NCBI GenBank assembly: GCA_024291935.2
Contig: CM044314.1
Span: 23,906,001-23,970,000 of the forward strand
From: Okapia johnstoni
Lineage: Eukaryota > Chordata > Mammalia > Artiodactyla > Giraffidae
Direction of reading: 5' to 3'
DNA: 64,000 nucleotides
Numbering within the stretch: position 1 is the first letter of the stretch; each line of letters begins with the position of its first letter. The notes under the pieces were generated by a model. That model ran no database searches. It was not told the origin of the DNA and saw nothing but the letters and a program-made list of their open reading frames with translations. The position numbers were made by a program, and so were the translations under genes. Of the stretch, positions 33,628-43,680 are shown piece after piece.

Positions 33628-34252
33628 GTTCAGTTCAGTCATTCAGTCTTGTCAGACTCTTTGCAACCCCATGGACTGCAGCATGCCAGGCTTTCCTGTC
33701 CTTCACTATCTCCCAGAGTTTGCTCAAACGCATGTACATTGACTTGGTGATGCCATCCAATCATCTCATATTCTGTTGCCCCTTCTCCTCCTGCCCTCAA
33801 TCTTTCCCAGCATCAGGGTCTTTTCCAATGAGTTGGCTCTTTGAATAAGGTAGCCAAAGCACTGGCATTTTAGCTTCAGCGTCAGTCCTTCCAATGAATA
33901 TTCAGGATTGATTCCCTTTAGGATTAACTGTTTTGATCTCCTTGCAGCCCAAGGGACTCTCAAGAGTCTTCTCCAGCACCACAATTTGAAAGCGTTAGTT
34001 CTTCAGTGCTCAACCTTCTTATGGTCCAGATCTCACATCCTTGCCTGACTACTGGAAAAACCATAGCTTTGACTATACGGACTTTTGTCGGCAACATGAT
34101 GTCTCTGCTTTTTAATACGCTGTCTAGGTTTGCCATAGCTTTTCTTCCAAGGAGCAGGTATCTTTTAATTTTGTTGGTGCAGTTACCACCCACAGAGAGT
34201 GATTTTGGAGCCCAAGAAAACGAAGTCTGTCACTGTTTCCATTTTCCCCCAA
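33628..34252 (-). mobile_element. BovB 3' part, antisense
   Basis: Begins with the reversed BovB 3' tail (GTTCAGTTCAG) and extends to the region just after RT motif C. The TSD TCTCTGATCA is exact at 33618-33627 and 34253-34262. Minus frames 33766-33984 and 33960-34193 are adjacent but offset. It lies 600 bp from the sense copy ending at 33025, in inverted orientation. Confidence 0.94.
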
Positions 34253-34262
34253 TCTCTGATCA

Positions 34263-34479
34263 CTATAATGTAAACTCTGTGAAGGAGAGAATTTTCTCTT
34301 CTTGCCAGCTGCATTAGTAAATACTTGGGAATGAGGCAGGAGTTGGAGATTATCACCCCAGGGATTTGTACTTCTCAGCAGTGTCGTGTGCCTTACACCT
34401 CACACGCACGAGCTACATCTGCACGCTTTCAGCAGAGTGTTGATGATGGAGAGGAAGCAGAGCAGAGTGAGAAATGGGG
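34263..34479. other. Unassigned sequence
   Basis: Short gap without a named repeat. Confidence 0.4.
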
Positions 34480-34650
34480 GCAAAAATTGGGGTCTAAACA
34501 GACCTGAATCCCAGATTCATCACTAACTTTATTATGTAACATAAAAATAATGATACTCTTTTAGCGAGTTGTTATAAAAAAGTAGAAATAACATGTAAAT
34601 AATCTGCATAGTGCTAGAAACAGAAGAAGGACTCAATGCACGCACAGAAT
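34480..34650 (+). mobile_element. MIR SINE fragment
   Basis: Sense MIR phrases: GACCTGAATCCCAGATTC, a degenerate AACATAAAAATAATGATAC middle, and GCATAGTGCTAGAAACAG near the end. Confidence 0.55.
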
Positions 34651-34724
34651 TTTCTTAAAGCTTTTCCAATTATACCTTCTTATAAATGGGCAGGCAGCAT
34701 ATGTTACCACTGAAGAAATAAGAA

Positions 34725-35245
34725 TGACAGCTGATGCTTCTGGAGCACTTGGGTGCTGTGTACATCAAATGTGGTAAGTCATTTTTTAAAATATATATAT
34801 TTATTTATTTATTTATTTTTGGTTGCACTGGGTCCTTGTTGCATGCAGTCCTTCTCTAGATGCAGTGAGCATGGGCTACTCTTTGTTACAGTGCACGGGA
34901 TTCTCTTGTTGCAGAGCATGGGCTCTAGACTCACTGGCTTCAGTTGCTGCAGCTCGTGGGCTATAGAGTGGTGGCTCAGTAGTTGTGGTGCAAGGGCTTC
35001 GTTGCTCCACGGCATGTTGAATCTTCCTGGACGAGGCTTTGAACCCATGTTCCTGTATTGGCAGGTGAATTCTTATCAACTGGACCACCAGGGAAGTCTG
35101 GTAACTCATTTAAGTGCAGCTATTAAACCCATTTCCAGTTGAGAAACTGCAGCTCAGAGAAATGTCCCAGGCCATCATGGTTGTGGCTGGGCTTAAACTG
35201 ACTGAACTCACACAGTCTGGTTCCAGAGTCTGTGCTGTGTGGCTC
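34725..35245 (-). mobile_element. MIR SINE, split by CHR-2
   Basis: Antisense MIR: GAGCACTTGGGTGCTGTG, then after the SINE AACCCATTTCCAGTTGAG and GCTTAAACTGACTGAACTC. The halves join in frame with the TSD of the inserted CHR-2. Confidence 0.62.
34785..35099 (-). mobile_element. CHR-2-type tRNA-Glu SINE
   Basis: Antisense copy with a (TTTA)n-like tail at 34799-34818 and a head ending ACCACCAGGGAAGTCT. The TSD GGTAAGTCATTT (34773-34784) and GGTAACTCATTT (35100-35111) has one mismatch. Frames on both strands across it are not genes. Confidence 0.9.
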
Positions 35246-35465
35246 TAGAGTGTGACACGGAAGAGACTAAAAGTAACACAACTGGAATGAAAGTCTCTCT
35301 TGTCATTCATTTATGCTGAAATCCATCCTTTGAAGGATTTAATGGAGTGGGTACAGGCAGTTAGTTAGCAGGACAGCTGCCCACTTCTCCACCTTGTCCA
35401 GGAAAAACCTCTGATGAGCCACACAGCTAACACACAGAGAATGATGTTCTTTTTAAGACACCTTT
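35246..35465. other. Unassigned sequence
   Basis: Nothing assigned. Confidence 0.4.
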
Positions 35466-35636
35466 AGGGGACTTCCCTCATGGTCCAGGGGTTAAAAGTT
35501 TGCTTTCCAGAGGAGGGGATGTGCAGGTTTGATTCCTGGTTGGAAAGTTAAGATCACATATGGTTCTGGGCCAAAAAACCACAACGTAAAACAGAAGCAA
35601 TACTGTAACAAATTCAAAAAAGACTTTAAAATGGTC
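35466..35636 (+). mobile_element. CHR-type tRNA-Glu SINE
   Basis: Sense SINE starting GGGGACTTCCCTCATGGTCC with a B-box-like GGTTTGATTCC, a TTAAGATC middle and a 3' part ending in ACTGTAACAAATTC and AAAAAGAC. The same 3' part occurs in the element at 36610, so both belong to one CHR subfamily. Confidence 0.8.
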
Positions 35637-36609
35637 CACACCAAGAAATCTTGGGGAAAAACACCTCTGGGGTCTATAAGAGGCTTCTTTTTTGCTTCCA
35701 GCCTGGAGAGACTGAAGGACTGCTCATTCTCACTCCCTAGGATCCCCACTTGAAGGTCAGAGGCTTCAGGAGTCTTTTCTCCAGAGCTACATCATGATTT
35801 TTAAGTACTCAGGCTTGGGAACCATTTTTAGTCACCAATGTCACCCCAGAATGTTGCGGTTCCAGTGATCACCACCAAGGCAACACTCAGGCAGACAGCT
35901 GAGTAATGTGGGCAGCCAGCACTTGACCTGCAAAGAGGGACAGGAGGGACAGAAAGAAACAAATGCTCCATGTCTTCGTTTTAGCTGGCTGAATGGTCCT
36001 GGTACCCTGATTCCTGCTGGTTCCTGCCACTATGGGTTTTTGCTGAGGTCTTTCTGCTCTAGGCTCCATGCTTTCTGATTTTGAGTAGGGCTACTACTTT
36101 GGTCCCCCCACATTCTGTTTTAATCCTGTGGATGCTAAGCCCAGTCCAGGATCCTAGCATGTTGGTCATAGGATGGTCAGGAAAGGAGAGGACAGGATGG
36201 GCAGGAGGGAAAGAGGAGAGAGCCTTCCTAACTTCTGTACCCACAGAAACCTGGAGGGGTGCCTGGGAGCCTCATGTAGCCTTTGCAAAGCCTATAATTC
36301 GGGAGAGGATGCAGCAGGTGAAGATTTCCTGGGGACTCTTTTGGAGAAGAAGCAGAGGAAGAAGAAAAGGAACCCAGACCTAGGACAATAGGGTTTCCAG
36401 CCAGGAGGTTGTGCCAGCCTGGGCCCCATAGCCCTTACCCAGTGAGGTGGTGGTCGTACCTGCAGGTGGTGACCCCATGTGCCCCTTGGGGTGATGATGA
36501 AGCTCTCTGTGTCCTGTAACCTGTGCACAAGTGTTGGAAGTTCTTCACCTGATTCTAGGTTCAAATTCATTCAACTCTTTAAAAAGGTTCAATTGCAAAG
36601 TAACCTGTG
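35637..36609. other. Unassigned sequence
   Basis: Nearly 1 kb, moderately GC-rich in 36060-36540, without a recognised repeat. Overlapping frames at 36081-36383, 36173-36391 and 36292-36570 (minus) have no known domain and look low in complexity (Glu/Lys/Arg-rich). No gene is supported. Confidence 0.45.
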
Positions 36610-36773
36610 GGACTTTCCTGGAAGTCCAATGTTTAAGACCTTACCTTCCATTGCAGGGGGTTTGGGTTTGATCCCTGGTCAGGAAGCTAAGATCCCATGT
36701 ATCTCGTGGCCAAAAATGCCAAAACATAAAACAGAAACAATATTGTAACAAATTCAATAAAGACTTAAAAAAA
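36610..36773 (+). mobile_element. CHR-type tRNA-Glu SINE
   Basis: Sense copy: GACTTTCCTGGAAGTCCAA head, B-box GGTTTGATCCC at 36665, and a 3' part ATTGTAACAAATTCAATAAA like the element at 35466. Flanks TAACCTGTG (36601-36609) and TAATCTGTG (36774-36782) are a probable TSD. Confidence 0.85.
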
Positions 36774-36879
36774 TAATCTGTGCTCACAGTTAAATCATTA
36801 TCATCATCTAGGCTTTGTTTTTTTGAATTAAGGTACCACCTCTCAAGGCTAACAGCCAGGTATGCCTTTTTCCACGCAT

Positions 36880-37480
36880 TTCACAAATTTCACACAAATT
36901 GGAGATAATGTTTTACAAAATCATTTTATGTTTTACAAAACTGGACTCAGACTACATATGTTTCTCTGCAAATTGTCTTTCACACTTCTTGTAGTTTATT
37001 TTTGTCAAGCCAAAAAGTGCTGCCGTAGACAGCCTCATTTTATAGGATAAATTCCAAGAAGTGAGATTGCTGGGTCAAAGTGTGCATGTATTTTAACTGT
37101 TTAATTGAGTTTGTCAGATCGCTTTCCAAAATAATGGTAGTTGTTCCAAAGTACACAAGTGCCGTTTCTCTTAAATCCTTGCCAATATTAGGATGTCATT
37201 GTTTTTTCTCATTTTTGAACTAATATACCGGATGAAATTAGTATCTTATGATGACCTGAATTTTCATTTCTCTGGCTGAAAGTCAAATTAATGAATCAAA
37301 TGTTCATATATATTTTATAGGTCATTACTCTTTCCTGTTTTCAAAATTGTCTATTCCTATCTTTGTCACATTGAGATTTTGAAATCTTTTTCTTACTAAC
37401 TTTTAAGAGTTTTTGTATGTTGAGATTATCAACTCTTCATTTGTCAAATATGTTTCTTAATCACTTATCCTTTGACTTGT
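36880..37480 (-). mobile_element. Old L1, late ORF2 and 3' region, antisense
   Basis: The order GAGATTGCTGGGTCAAAG, CTTTCCAAAATAATGG, TTTTCATTTCTCTGGCTG and AACTCTTCATTTGTCAAATA fits an old L1 read in reverse. It is very diverged. Confidence 0.55.
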
Positions 37481-37999
37481 GATACTTTTGCCATGCAATT
37501 TTTTTGCATAATAAGTATCATCAGTATTTCTTGTGTTGTTTACAAAAAATGTTTAAGTACAAGCTCACAATGAAAATAACTAGAAAAGAGTGCAAAGATA
37601 TACACAGGAATGTATCAATTGTAATTGTAATTCTGTTTTCCATTAAAGATGGAAATAACTTGAATGTTCCAATATTAGAGGTATAGTTTAGTTATTAGTG
37701 TTTTGGATATTTTACATTTTTATTGCTTTTCTCATTTTTATTTTTTTCTGTCTGAATTGCTGATGTTGCTGTGGTTTTGTTTTCTATACTTTTCATTGCA
37801 AATGCAGTGTTTTAATTACATTTGGATTGAAAAGTTTCTTATGTGCTGGTTGGATGCCAATGATCAGCTTTAATATGCTGTAGAAAAGTGAATTCCAAAT
37901 GGAAGGGAACGAACTTTGAAGCTAAGTTTCAGAATGTGTGAAATGAGGCTGCCTCTGTTTCATAAAACTTAGATGGGAGATGAGAGATACAAAACAAAT
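37481..37999. other. Unassigned AT-rich sequence
   Basis: 37570-37690 vaguely resembles the sense 3' end of an old L1 (GGAAATAACTTGAATGTTCC), but I leave it unassigned. Confidence 0.4.
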
Positions 38000-38560
38000 A
38001 GGCCATCATGACTTGGGACCATGTTTACCAACTTTTTCTTAGGTTTTTTTTTTTTAAGAGGGGCGGGGAGTGTTCTTTCTTCCTCTCTTTTTTGGGACTG
38101 TTTGATAATAGCCACATTTGGAAGCTTCTATCAGTTTCCCTACATCTGCCAGCAATTGGCATCATTCCATTTTACTTGGATAATTTAGCAGCATTGCCTC
38201 CCGTGGAAATAGCTGCTTCTGGCAAAACTGTTTAGTTTATCATTTAATCAAAACATTTGCATATTTCCACTCAGTTGGAAAGCAAAAATGGGGTTGATCA
38301 TTTTTGCATAAAGACAAGTCAAATCAAGGAATGCTTTAAACCATGAAATGAAATTTAGTTAAATATTGGAATGATAAACATTTCACCACGAACAGACATT
38401 CTTAAATAATAGTTAAATGATACACAATAGAAATTACAGTTTTATATAGAGAATATTTAGTGGTGACTTAATAAATGTTTCCCAAGATCTTCAATGCATG
38501 TTACCAATGTGCAGCTTTCTCATTTGGGGGGTTAGTTATTCTGTGAAGATAACTTAATGG
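38000..38560. other. Repeat-free stretch, possible conserved noncoding element
   Basis: No recognisable repeat. It has intact-looking transcription-factor words: the octamer ATTTGCAT at 38255-38262, TTTTTGCATAAAG near 38301, and several TTTAATC, TTAAAT and TTGATCA homeodomain-like sites. This composition is often seen in conserved developmental enhancers, but sequence alone does not prove constraint. Confidence 0.35.
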
Positions 38561-38984
38561 AGCTTCTCAGACTCTGCAATTGAAATATCCTCAGTAGTAG
38601 TAGCAGAGAGCAAGTTGCCAGGGCTGAAGAGGCTTGCTGTACTCAAGCCCTGCCCTCTCCTGCCTCTGTGTGCACAGAGCACTTCACCTCATAACTGTTT
38701 GACGTGCATATTTTCATGCTAGAGTAATACTATTCCCTGAAAAATACCTTCACAGACAGGGATACTCCAGGTTGGTACTCCCTATTTAGTCTGTGCCTTC
38801 AGAAACTCATGTGGTCACCAAGTACATACTGAAGTATATGTATGATCCAGTTTAAGAAGATCTTGAAGGAAATTGGAGAATCTATAGCCCACCCAACACA
38901 GAGCTGCTCAGAGGTACTGAATGTAACATGAGACTGAGGGACACTTGGAATACTGACTCGATCCTGTAGACCTTCAGGTTAAAG
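38561..38984. other. Unassigned sequence
   Basis: A short TAGTAGTAGCAG run lies at 38594-38605. No gene or named repeat. Confidence 0.4.
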
Positions 38985-39284
38985 TGAAAGTTGCTCAGTC
39001 ATATCCTACTCTTTGCGATCCCGTGGACTACTATACAGTCCAAGGAATTCTCCAGGCCAGAATACTGGAGTGGGTAGCCTTTCCCTTCTCCAGGGGATCT
39101 TCCCAACCTAGGGATCAAACCAAGGTCTCCCGAATTGCAGGCGGATTCTTTACCGGCTGAGCCACAAGGCAAGCCCAAGAATACTGGAGTGGGTAGACTA
39201 TCCCTTCTTCAGGGGATCTTCCTGACCCAAGAATCGAACTGGGGTCTCCTGCATTGCAGGCATATTATTTACCAAATGAGCTAT
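38985..39284 (-). mobile_element. Bov-tA variant with duplicated head
   Basis: Antisense SINE containing two successive copies of the AAGAATACTGGAGTGGGTAG to TTTACC region (39057-39154 and 39177-39272), so the tRNA-like half is doubled; a GAGCCACAAGGCAAGCCC junction at 39159-39176 separates them. The TSD CAGGTTAAAG is exact at 38975-38984 and 39285-39294, so the dimer inserted as one unit. Confidence 0.93.
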
Positions 39285-39345
39285 CAGGTTAAAGAAAGGG
39301 TCTATTGTAAGGAAAAGAAGAATGTTTCTATGGTCCGCACATGTT

Positions 39346-39545
39346 AGTCGCTCAGCCGTGTCTTGACTCTATGCAAACCCATGGACTGTAGCCCACCAGG
39401 CTCCTCCATCCATGAGATTTTCCGGGCAAGCATATTGGAGTGGGTTGCCATTTCCTTCTCCAGGGGATCTTTTCAGCCCAGGGATCGAACCCAGGTCTCC
39501 TCCCTTGCAGGCAGACTCTTTACCATCTGACCCACCAGCAAAGAC
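39346..39545 (-). mobile_element. Bov-tA SINE
   Basis: Antisense copy from TTAGTCGCTCAGCCGTG to a head near ACCATCTGACCCACCAGC. Flanking GGTCCGCA and GGTCTGCA words are a possible TSD. It lies only about 60 bp from another SINE of the same orientation. Confidence 0.92.
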
Positions 39546-39689
39546 CAAGGTCTGCATCCTCAACTATAAAACAACTGTGTAGGAAATCATCCAGGCTTCG
39601 GGAAACATCTAACAAAGAAGACAAACAATTTGGTTTGGGACTAAAATCAACAAGCTTGAGACCTCTGAAATGTTTTCTCCTAAATAACT

Positions 39690-40404
39690 TAAGATACAAT
39701 TCAACATGGTACACTCACCAACTTAAAGTGTACAACTCAATGATTTTAGTATATTGACAAAGTTGTGCAACCATCACCACAATCTAATTAGAATATTTCA
39801 TGCCCCCCCCCAAAGAATCCATGTATCCATGAGTAATCACTCTTCATCCGACTCCTACTCACCTGCCTGCCCTAAGCAACTACTAAACTACTTTCTGCTT
39901 CTATAATTTGCCTTTTGCAGGCATTTCATATACATGGCATCATACAATATGTACGCTTGTTTGACTGACTTCCTTCATTTAGCATAATATGTTCAAGGTT
40001 CATTTATATTGTAAAATGTGTTGTTACTTCATTCCTTTCTATGCCAAAAGTATTTCCTTGTATGAATATGTCATACTTTTCTATATATCAGTTGATGGAC
40101 AGTTGGGTTGTTTCCATTTCTTGACTGCCATAAATAATGCTGCTATTAACATTTTTGTACAAGCTTTTTGTATGGACATATATTTTCATTTCTCTTAGGT
40201 ATAAACCTAAATTGCTGAGTCAGATAGTTTAGTATTTTATGTAACTACCAAAGTCTTTTCTATAATGGCTTTACTATTTTACATCCCTACCAGTAATGTA
40301 GAGGGTTCCAATTCCTCCATATCTTTGCCAGCATTTGCTATTGTCTTTTATTTTATTACAGTCATTCTAGTGAGTGTGAAGTGGTATCTCATTGTAGTTT
40401 TCCT
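39690..40404 (-). mobile_element. Old L1 3' end, antisense
   Basis: Shows the typical reversed 3' UTR and late ORF2 order of old L1: GTGTACAACTCAATGATTTTAG, GTTGTGCAACCATCACCAC, then CATTTCATATACATGGCATC and AGTTGGGTTGTTTCCATTTC. A run of C at 39803-39811 interrupts it. Confidence 0.7.
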
Positions 40405-41502
40405 TTAAAGTTTTATTCTGTATTGGGATGTAGCCAATTAAAAAACAATGATGTGATAGTTTCGGGTGAAGAACAAATGGATTCAGCCATACATATGAAA
40501 AAGCTGGCTTAAAACTCATCATTCAAAAAACTAAGATCATGGCATCTGGTTCCATACTTCATGGCAAACAGATGGAGAAAACGTGGAAACAGTGAGAGAT
40601 TTTCTTGGTCTCCAAAATCACTGTGGATGGTGACTACAGCCTTTCAATTAAAAGACACTTGCTCCATGGGAGAAAAGCTATGACAAACCAAGACAGTGTA
40701 TTAAAAAGCAGAGACATCACATTGCCAACAAAGGTCCATATAGTCAAAGCTATGGTTTTTCCAGTAGTCATGTACAGATGTGAGAGTTGAACCATAAAGA
40801 AGACTGAGCACCTAAGAACTGATGCTTTCAAATTGTGGCACTGGAGAAGATTCTTGAGAGTTCCTTGGACTGCAAGGAGATCAAACCAGTCAATCCTAAA
40901 TGATATCAATCCTGAATATTCACTGGAAGGACTGATACTGAAGCTGAAGCTCCAATACTTTGGCCATCTGATGGGAAGAGACAACTCATTGAAAAGACCT
41001 TGATGCTGGGAAAGATTGAGGGCAGGAGAAGAAGGGGCAACAGAAGATGAGATGATTGGATTGCATCACCAACTCAATGTACATGAGTTTGAGCAAACTC
41101 TGGGAGATAGTGAAGGACAGGGAAGCCTTGAGTGCTGCAGTCCATGGGCTTGCAAAGAGTCTGTCATGACTTAGCAACTGAATAACAGCAACAATACATA
41201 CATTTATTCTCCCCCAAATTCTCCTCCCATCCAGGATGCCAGATAGATTAAGCAGAGTTCCATGTGGTCCTTGTTGGTTGTCCATTTTAAATATAGCATG
41301 AGTACGTGTCTATCCCAAACTCCCTAACTATCACCTCTCCCCATCCTTTTCCCCAATGACCATGTGTTCATTCCTGAAGTCTGTGAGTCTCTTTCTGCTT
41401 TGTAAGTTCATTTATATAATTTCTTTTTGGATTCCACATTTAAGTGATGTCATATGATAGTTCTCCTTCTCTGACTTACTTCATTTAGTATGACAAGCTT
41501 GC
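40405..41502 (-). mobile_element. Bovid L1 3' UTR, split by BovB
   Basis: Left part 40405-40495 (TTTATTCTGTATTGGGATG ... TCAGCCATACATA) and right part 41194-41502 (TTCTCCCCCAAATTCTCC ... CTGACTTACTTCATTTAG) are the bovid L1 3' UTR in reverse. A BovB sits between them with a short TSD. Confidence 0.82.
40496..41193 (+). mobile_element. BovB LINE, 3' part
   Basis: Sense copy starting after RT motif C (counterpart of KAGLKLNIQKTKIM) and ending in a TGACTTAGCAACTGAATAAC-type tail. ATACATA at 40489-40495 and 41194-41200 is an exact 7-base TSD. Frames are broken. No catalytic motif remains. Confidence 0.93.
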
Positions 41503-41967
41503 GCTTTTGGTGTCATTTCTAATAAACCATTGCTTAACTGAGGTCATGAAAATTTACTCCTATGTTTTCTTCTAAGTATTGTATTGTTTCAGCTTTTATG
41601 TTTGTGTCTGTGATTCCTTTTTAGTTAATGTTTATGTACGGTGTGATACATAAATCTACTTTATTCTTTTGTATGTGGTTATTATTCACAAATTGTTCTT
41701 GAAAAATTTGACTATTCTTTCCCTCATTGACTTGGTGTCCTTGTTGAAAAGCACTATATGTGTAAGAGTATGTTTCTGGACTCTCAGTTCTACTCTATTG
41801 ATCTGTATGTTTATCCTCATGCCAGAACCCCACTGTTTTGATACTATATCTTTGTAGTAAGTTTTGCAGTCAAGAATTGTGACTTCTCTAACAATCTCCT
41901 TTTTTCAAGATTGTTCTGAGTATTCTAGCTTCCTTGTATTTCCATATGAATTTTATGGTCAATTTCT

Positions 41968-42829
41968 CAATCTCTGTTTGTTTCCAAGGCAAACCATTCA
42001 ATATAATGGTAATCCAAGTCTATGCCCTAACCAGTAACACTGAAGAAGCTGAAGTTGAATGGTTCTATGAGGACCTACAAGATCTTCTAGAACTAACACC
42101 CCCAAAAGATGTCCTTTTCATTATAAGGGACTGGAATGCAAAAGTAGGAAGTCAAGAAACACCTGGAGTAACAGGCAAATTTGGCCTTGGAGTACAGAAT
42201 GAAGCAGGGCAAAGGCTAATAGAGTTTTGCCAAGAGAACACATTGGTCATAGCAAACACCTTCTTCCAAAAACACAAGACTCTACACATGGACATCACCA
42301 GATGGTCAACACCGAAATCAGACTGATTATATTCTTTGCAGCCAAAGATGGAGAAGCTCTATACAGTCAGCAAAAACAAGACCAAGAGCTGACTGGGGCT
42401 CAGATCATGAACTCCTTATTGCCAAATTCAGACTGAAATTGAAGAAAGTGGGGAAAACCACTAGACCATTCAGGTATGACCTCAATCAAATCCCTTATGA
42501 CTATACAGTGGAAGTGAGAAATAGATGTAAGGAACTAGATCTGACAGACAGAATGCCTGATGAACTATGGACAGAGGGTCGTGACATTGTACAGGAGACA
42601 GGAATCAAGACCACCCGCAAGAAAAAGAAGTGCAAAAAGAAAAACGGCTGTCTGAGGAGGCCTTACAATAGCTGTGAAAAGAAGAGAAGCCAAAAGCAAA
42701 GGAGAAGAGGAAAGATACAACCATTTGAATGCAGAGTTCCAAAGAATAGTAAGGAGAGATAAGAAAGTCTTCCTCAGTGATCAGTGCAAAGAAATAAAGG
42801 AACTGAGCGACTGATCTGAACTGGACTGT
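41968..42829 (+). mobile_element. Internally deleted BovB (endonuclease part plus 3' tail)
   Basis: The left 835 bp match the BovB endonuclease domain and linker. An open stretch within 41934-42326 keeps residues like YALTSN, FIIRDWNAKVGSQETPG and EFCQENTLVIANTF, of apurinic-endonuclease type (the catalytic GDWNAK motif reads RDWNAK). At 42802/42803 it jumps directly to the last 22 or so bases of BovB (CTGAGCGACTGATCTGAACT), so the whole RT is absent. ATTTCT at 41962-41967 and 42830-42835 is a TSD in the old L1, so both parts belong to one insertion. Confidence 0.88.
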
Positions 42830-43539
42830 ATTTCTGGAAAAAAGCCACTTGAGATATTGATAGAGATGGTGCTGACCAACTTGGAGAGTATTTCCATTTT
42901 ACCAATAATTAGTTCGTGACAATGTCATGATTTCTGTTTATGTAGATCTTCTTTAATTTCTTTCAACACTGTTTTGTCATTTCTTTGTACAAGTCTTGAA
43001 TACAAAAATATTTTGACTAAATTTATACTTAAATAGTTTTATTCTTTTTGATTTTATTATAAATAAAATTGTTTTCTTAATTTTTTCAGAATGTCCATTG
43101 CAAGTGTATAGAGATAGAAGAAATTTTTGTATACCTATCTTTTATCTTGCTACCTTTATCAGTTCAATTCTTAGTTCTAATAGTTTTTTAAAAGATTCAT
43201 TAGGATTTTCTCTATACAAGATTATGTCCTCTGTGAATTGAGATAATTAACTTCTTCCTTTCCAATCTGGATGCTCTTTCAGTTTCTCTTTTTTTCTCTA
43301 ATTACCTTTTAGTACAATGTTAAATAGAAGTGGCAAGGATAGACATTCTTATCTTGCTCTTGATCTTAGAGGAGAACATTCTGTTTTCCACTCAAAGTAG
43401 AGGTTAGCTGTGTTTTTTTTGTAGATGGCCTCTATCAGGTGAGCACGATCCTTTCTATTCTTAGTTCCTTAAGAGTTTTTATTATGCAAGTGTGTTAAAT
43501 TTTGTTAAAACCCTTTACTGTGTCTATTATCCTTTTCTT

Positions 43540-43626
43540 TTTTTCCTTTTTCCTTTTTTTTAATTAGTTTATTTTCTATTTTTTAACTTTACAATATTGT
43601 ATTTGTTTTGCCATACGTTGACATGA
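43540..43626 (-). mobile_element. Very short bovid L1 insertion
   Basis: Only about 87 bp: a T-rich A-tail complement, then AACTTTACAATATTGTATTTG and TTTTGCCATACG, the L1 3' terminus reversed. The TSD ATCCTTTTCTT is exact at 43529-43539 and 43627-43637. A true, extremely 5'-truncated L1 in an old L1. Confidence 0.9.
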
Positions 43627-43680
43627 ATCCTTTTCTTAATAATATGATTTATTGCATTAATTGAGCCTTCACAATGATTT

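Larger units (their letters stand above)
41503..43680 (-). mobile_element. Old L1 ORF2, antisense, with two insertions
   Basis: Reversed L1 ORF2 RT region: TTGATCTGTATGTTTATCC and TTTTGATACTATATC before the BovB, then AAAAAAGCCACTTGAG, TAGTACAATGTTAAATAGAAG and AAGAGTTTTTATTATGC after it. Interrupted by a deleted BovB and by a tiny L1. Past about 43650 the identity fades. Confidence 0.7.

Noticed and set aside
36081..36570. Three overlapping frames of about 70-100 codons
   Set aside because: They overlap on both strands, are low in complexity and have no known domain, splice sites or promoter context.
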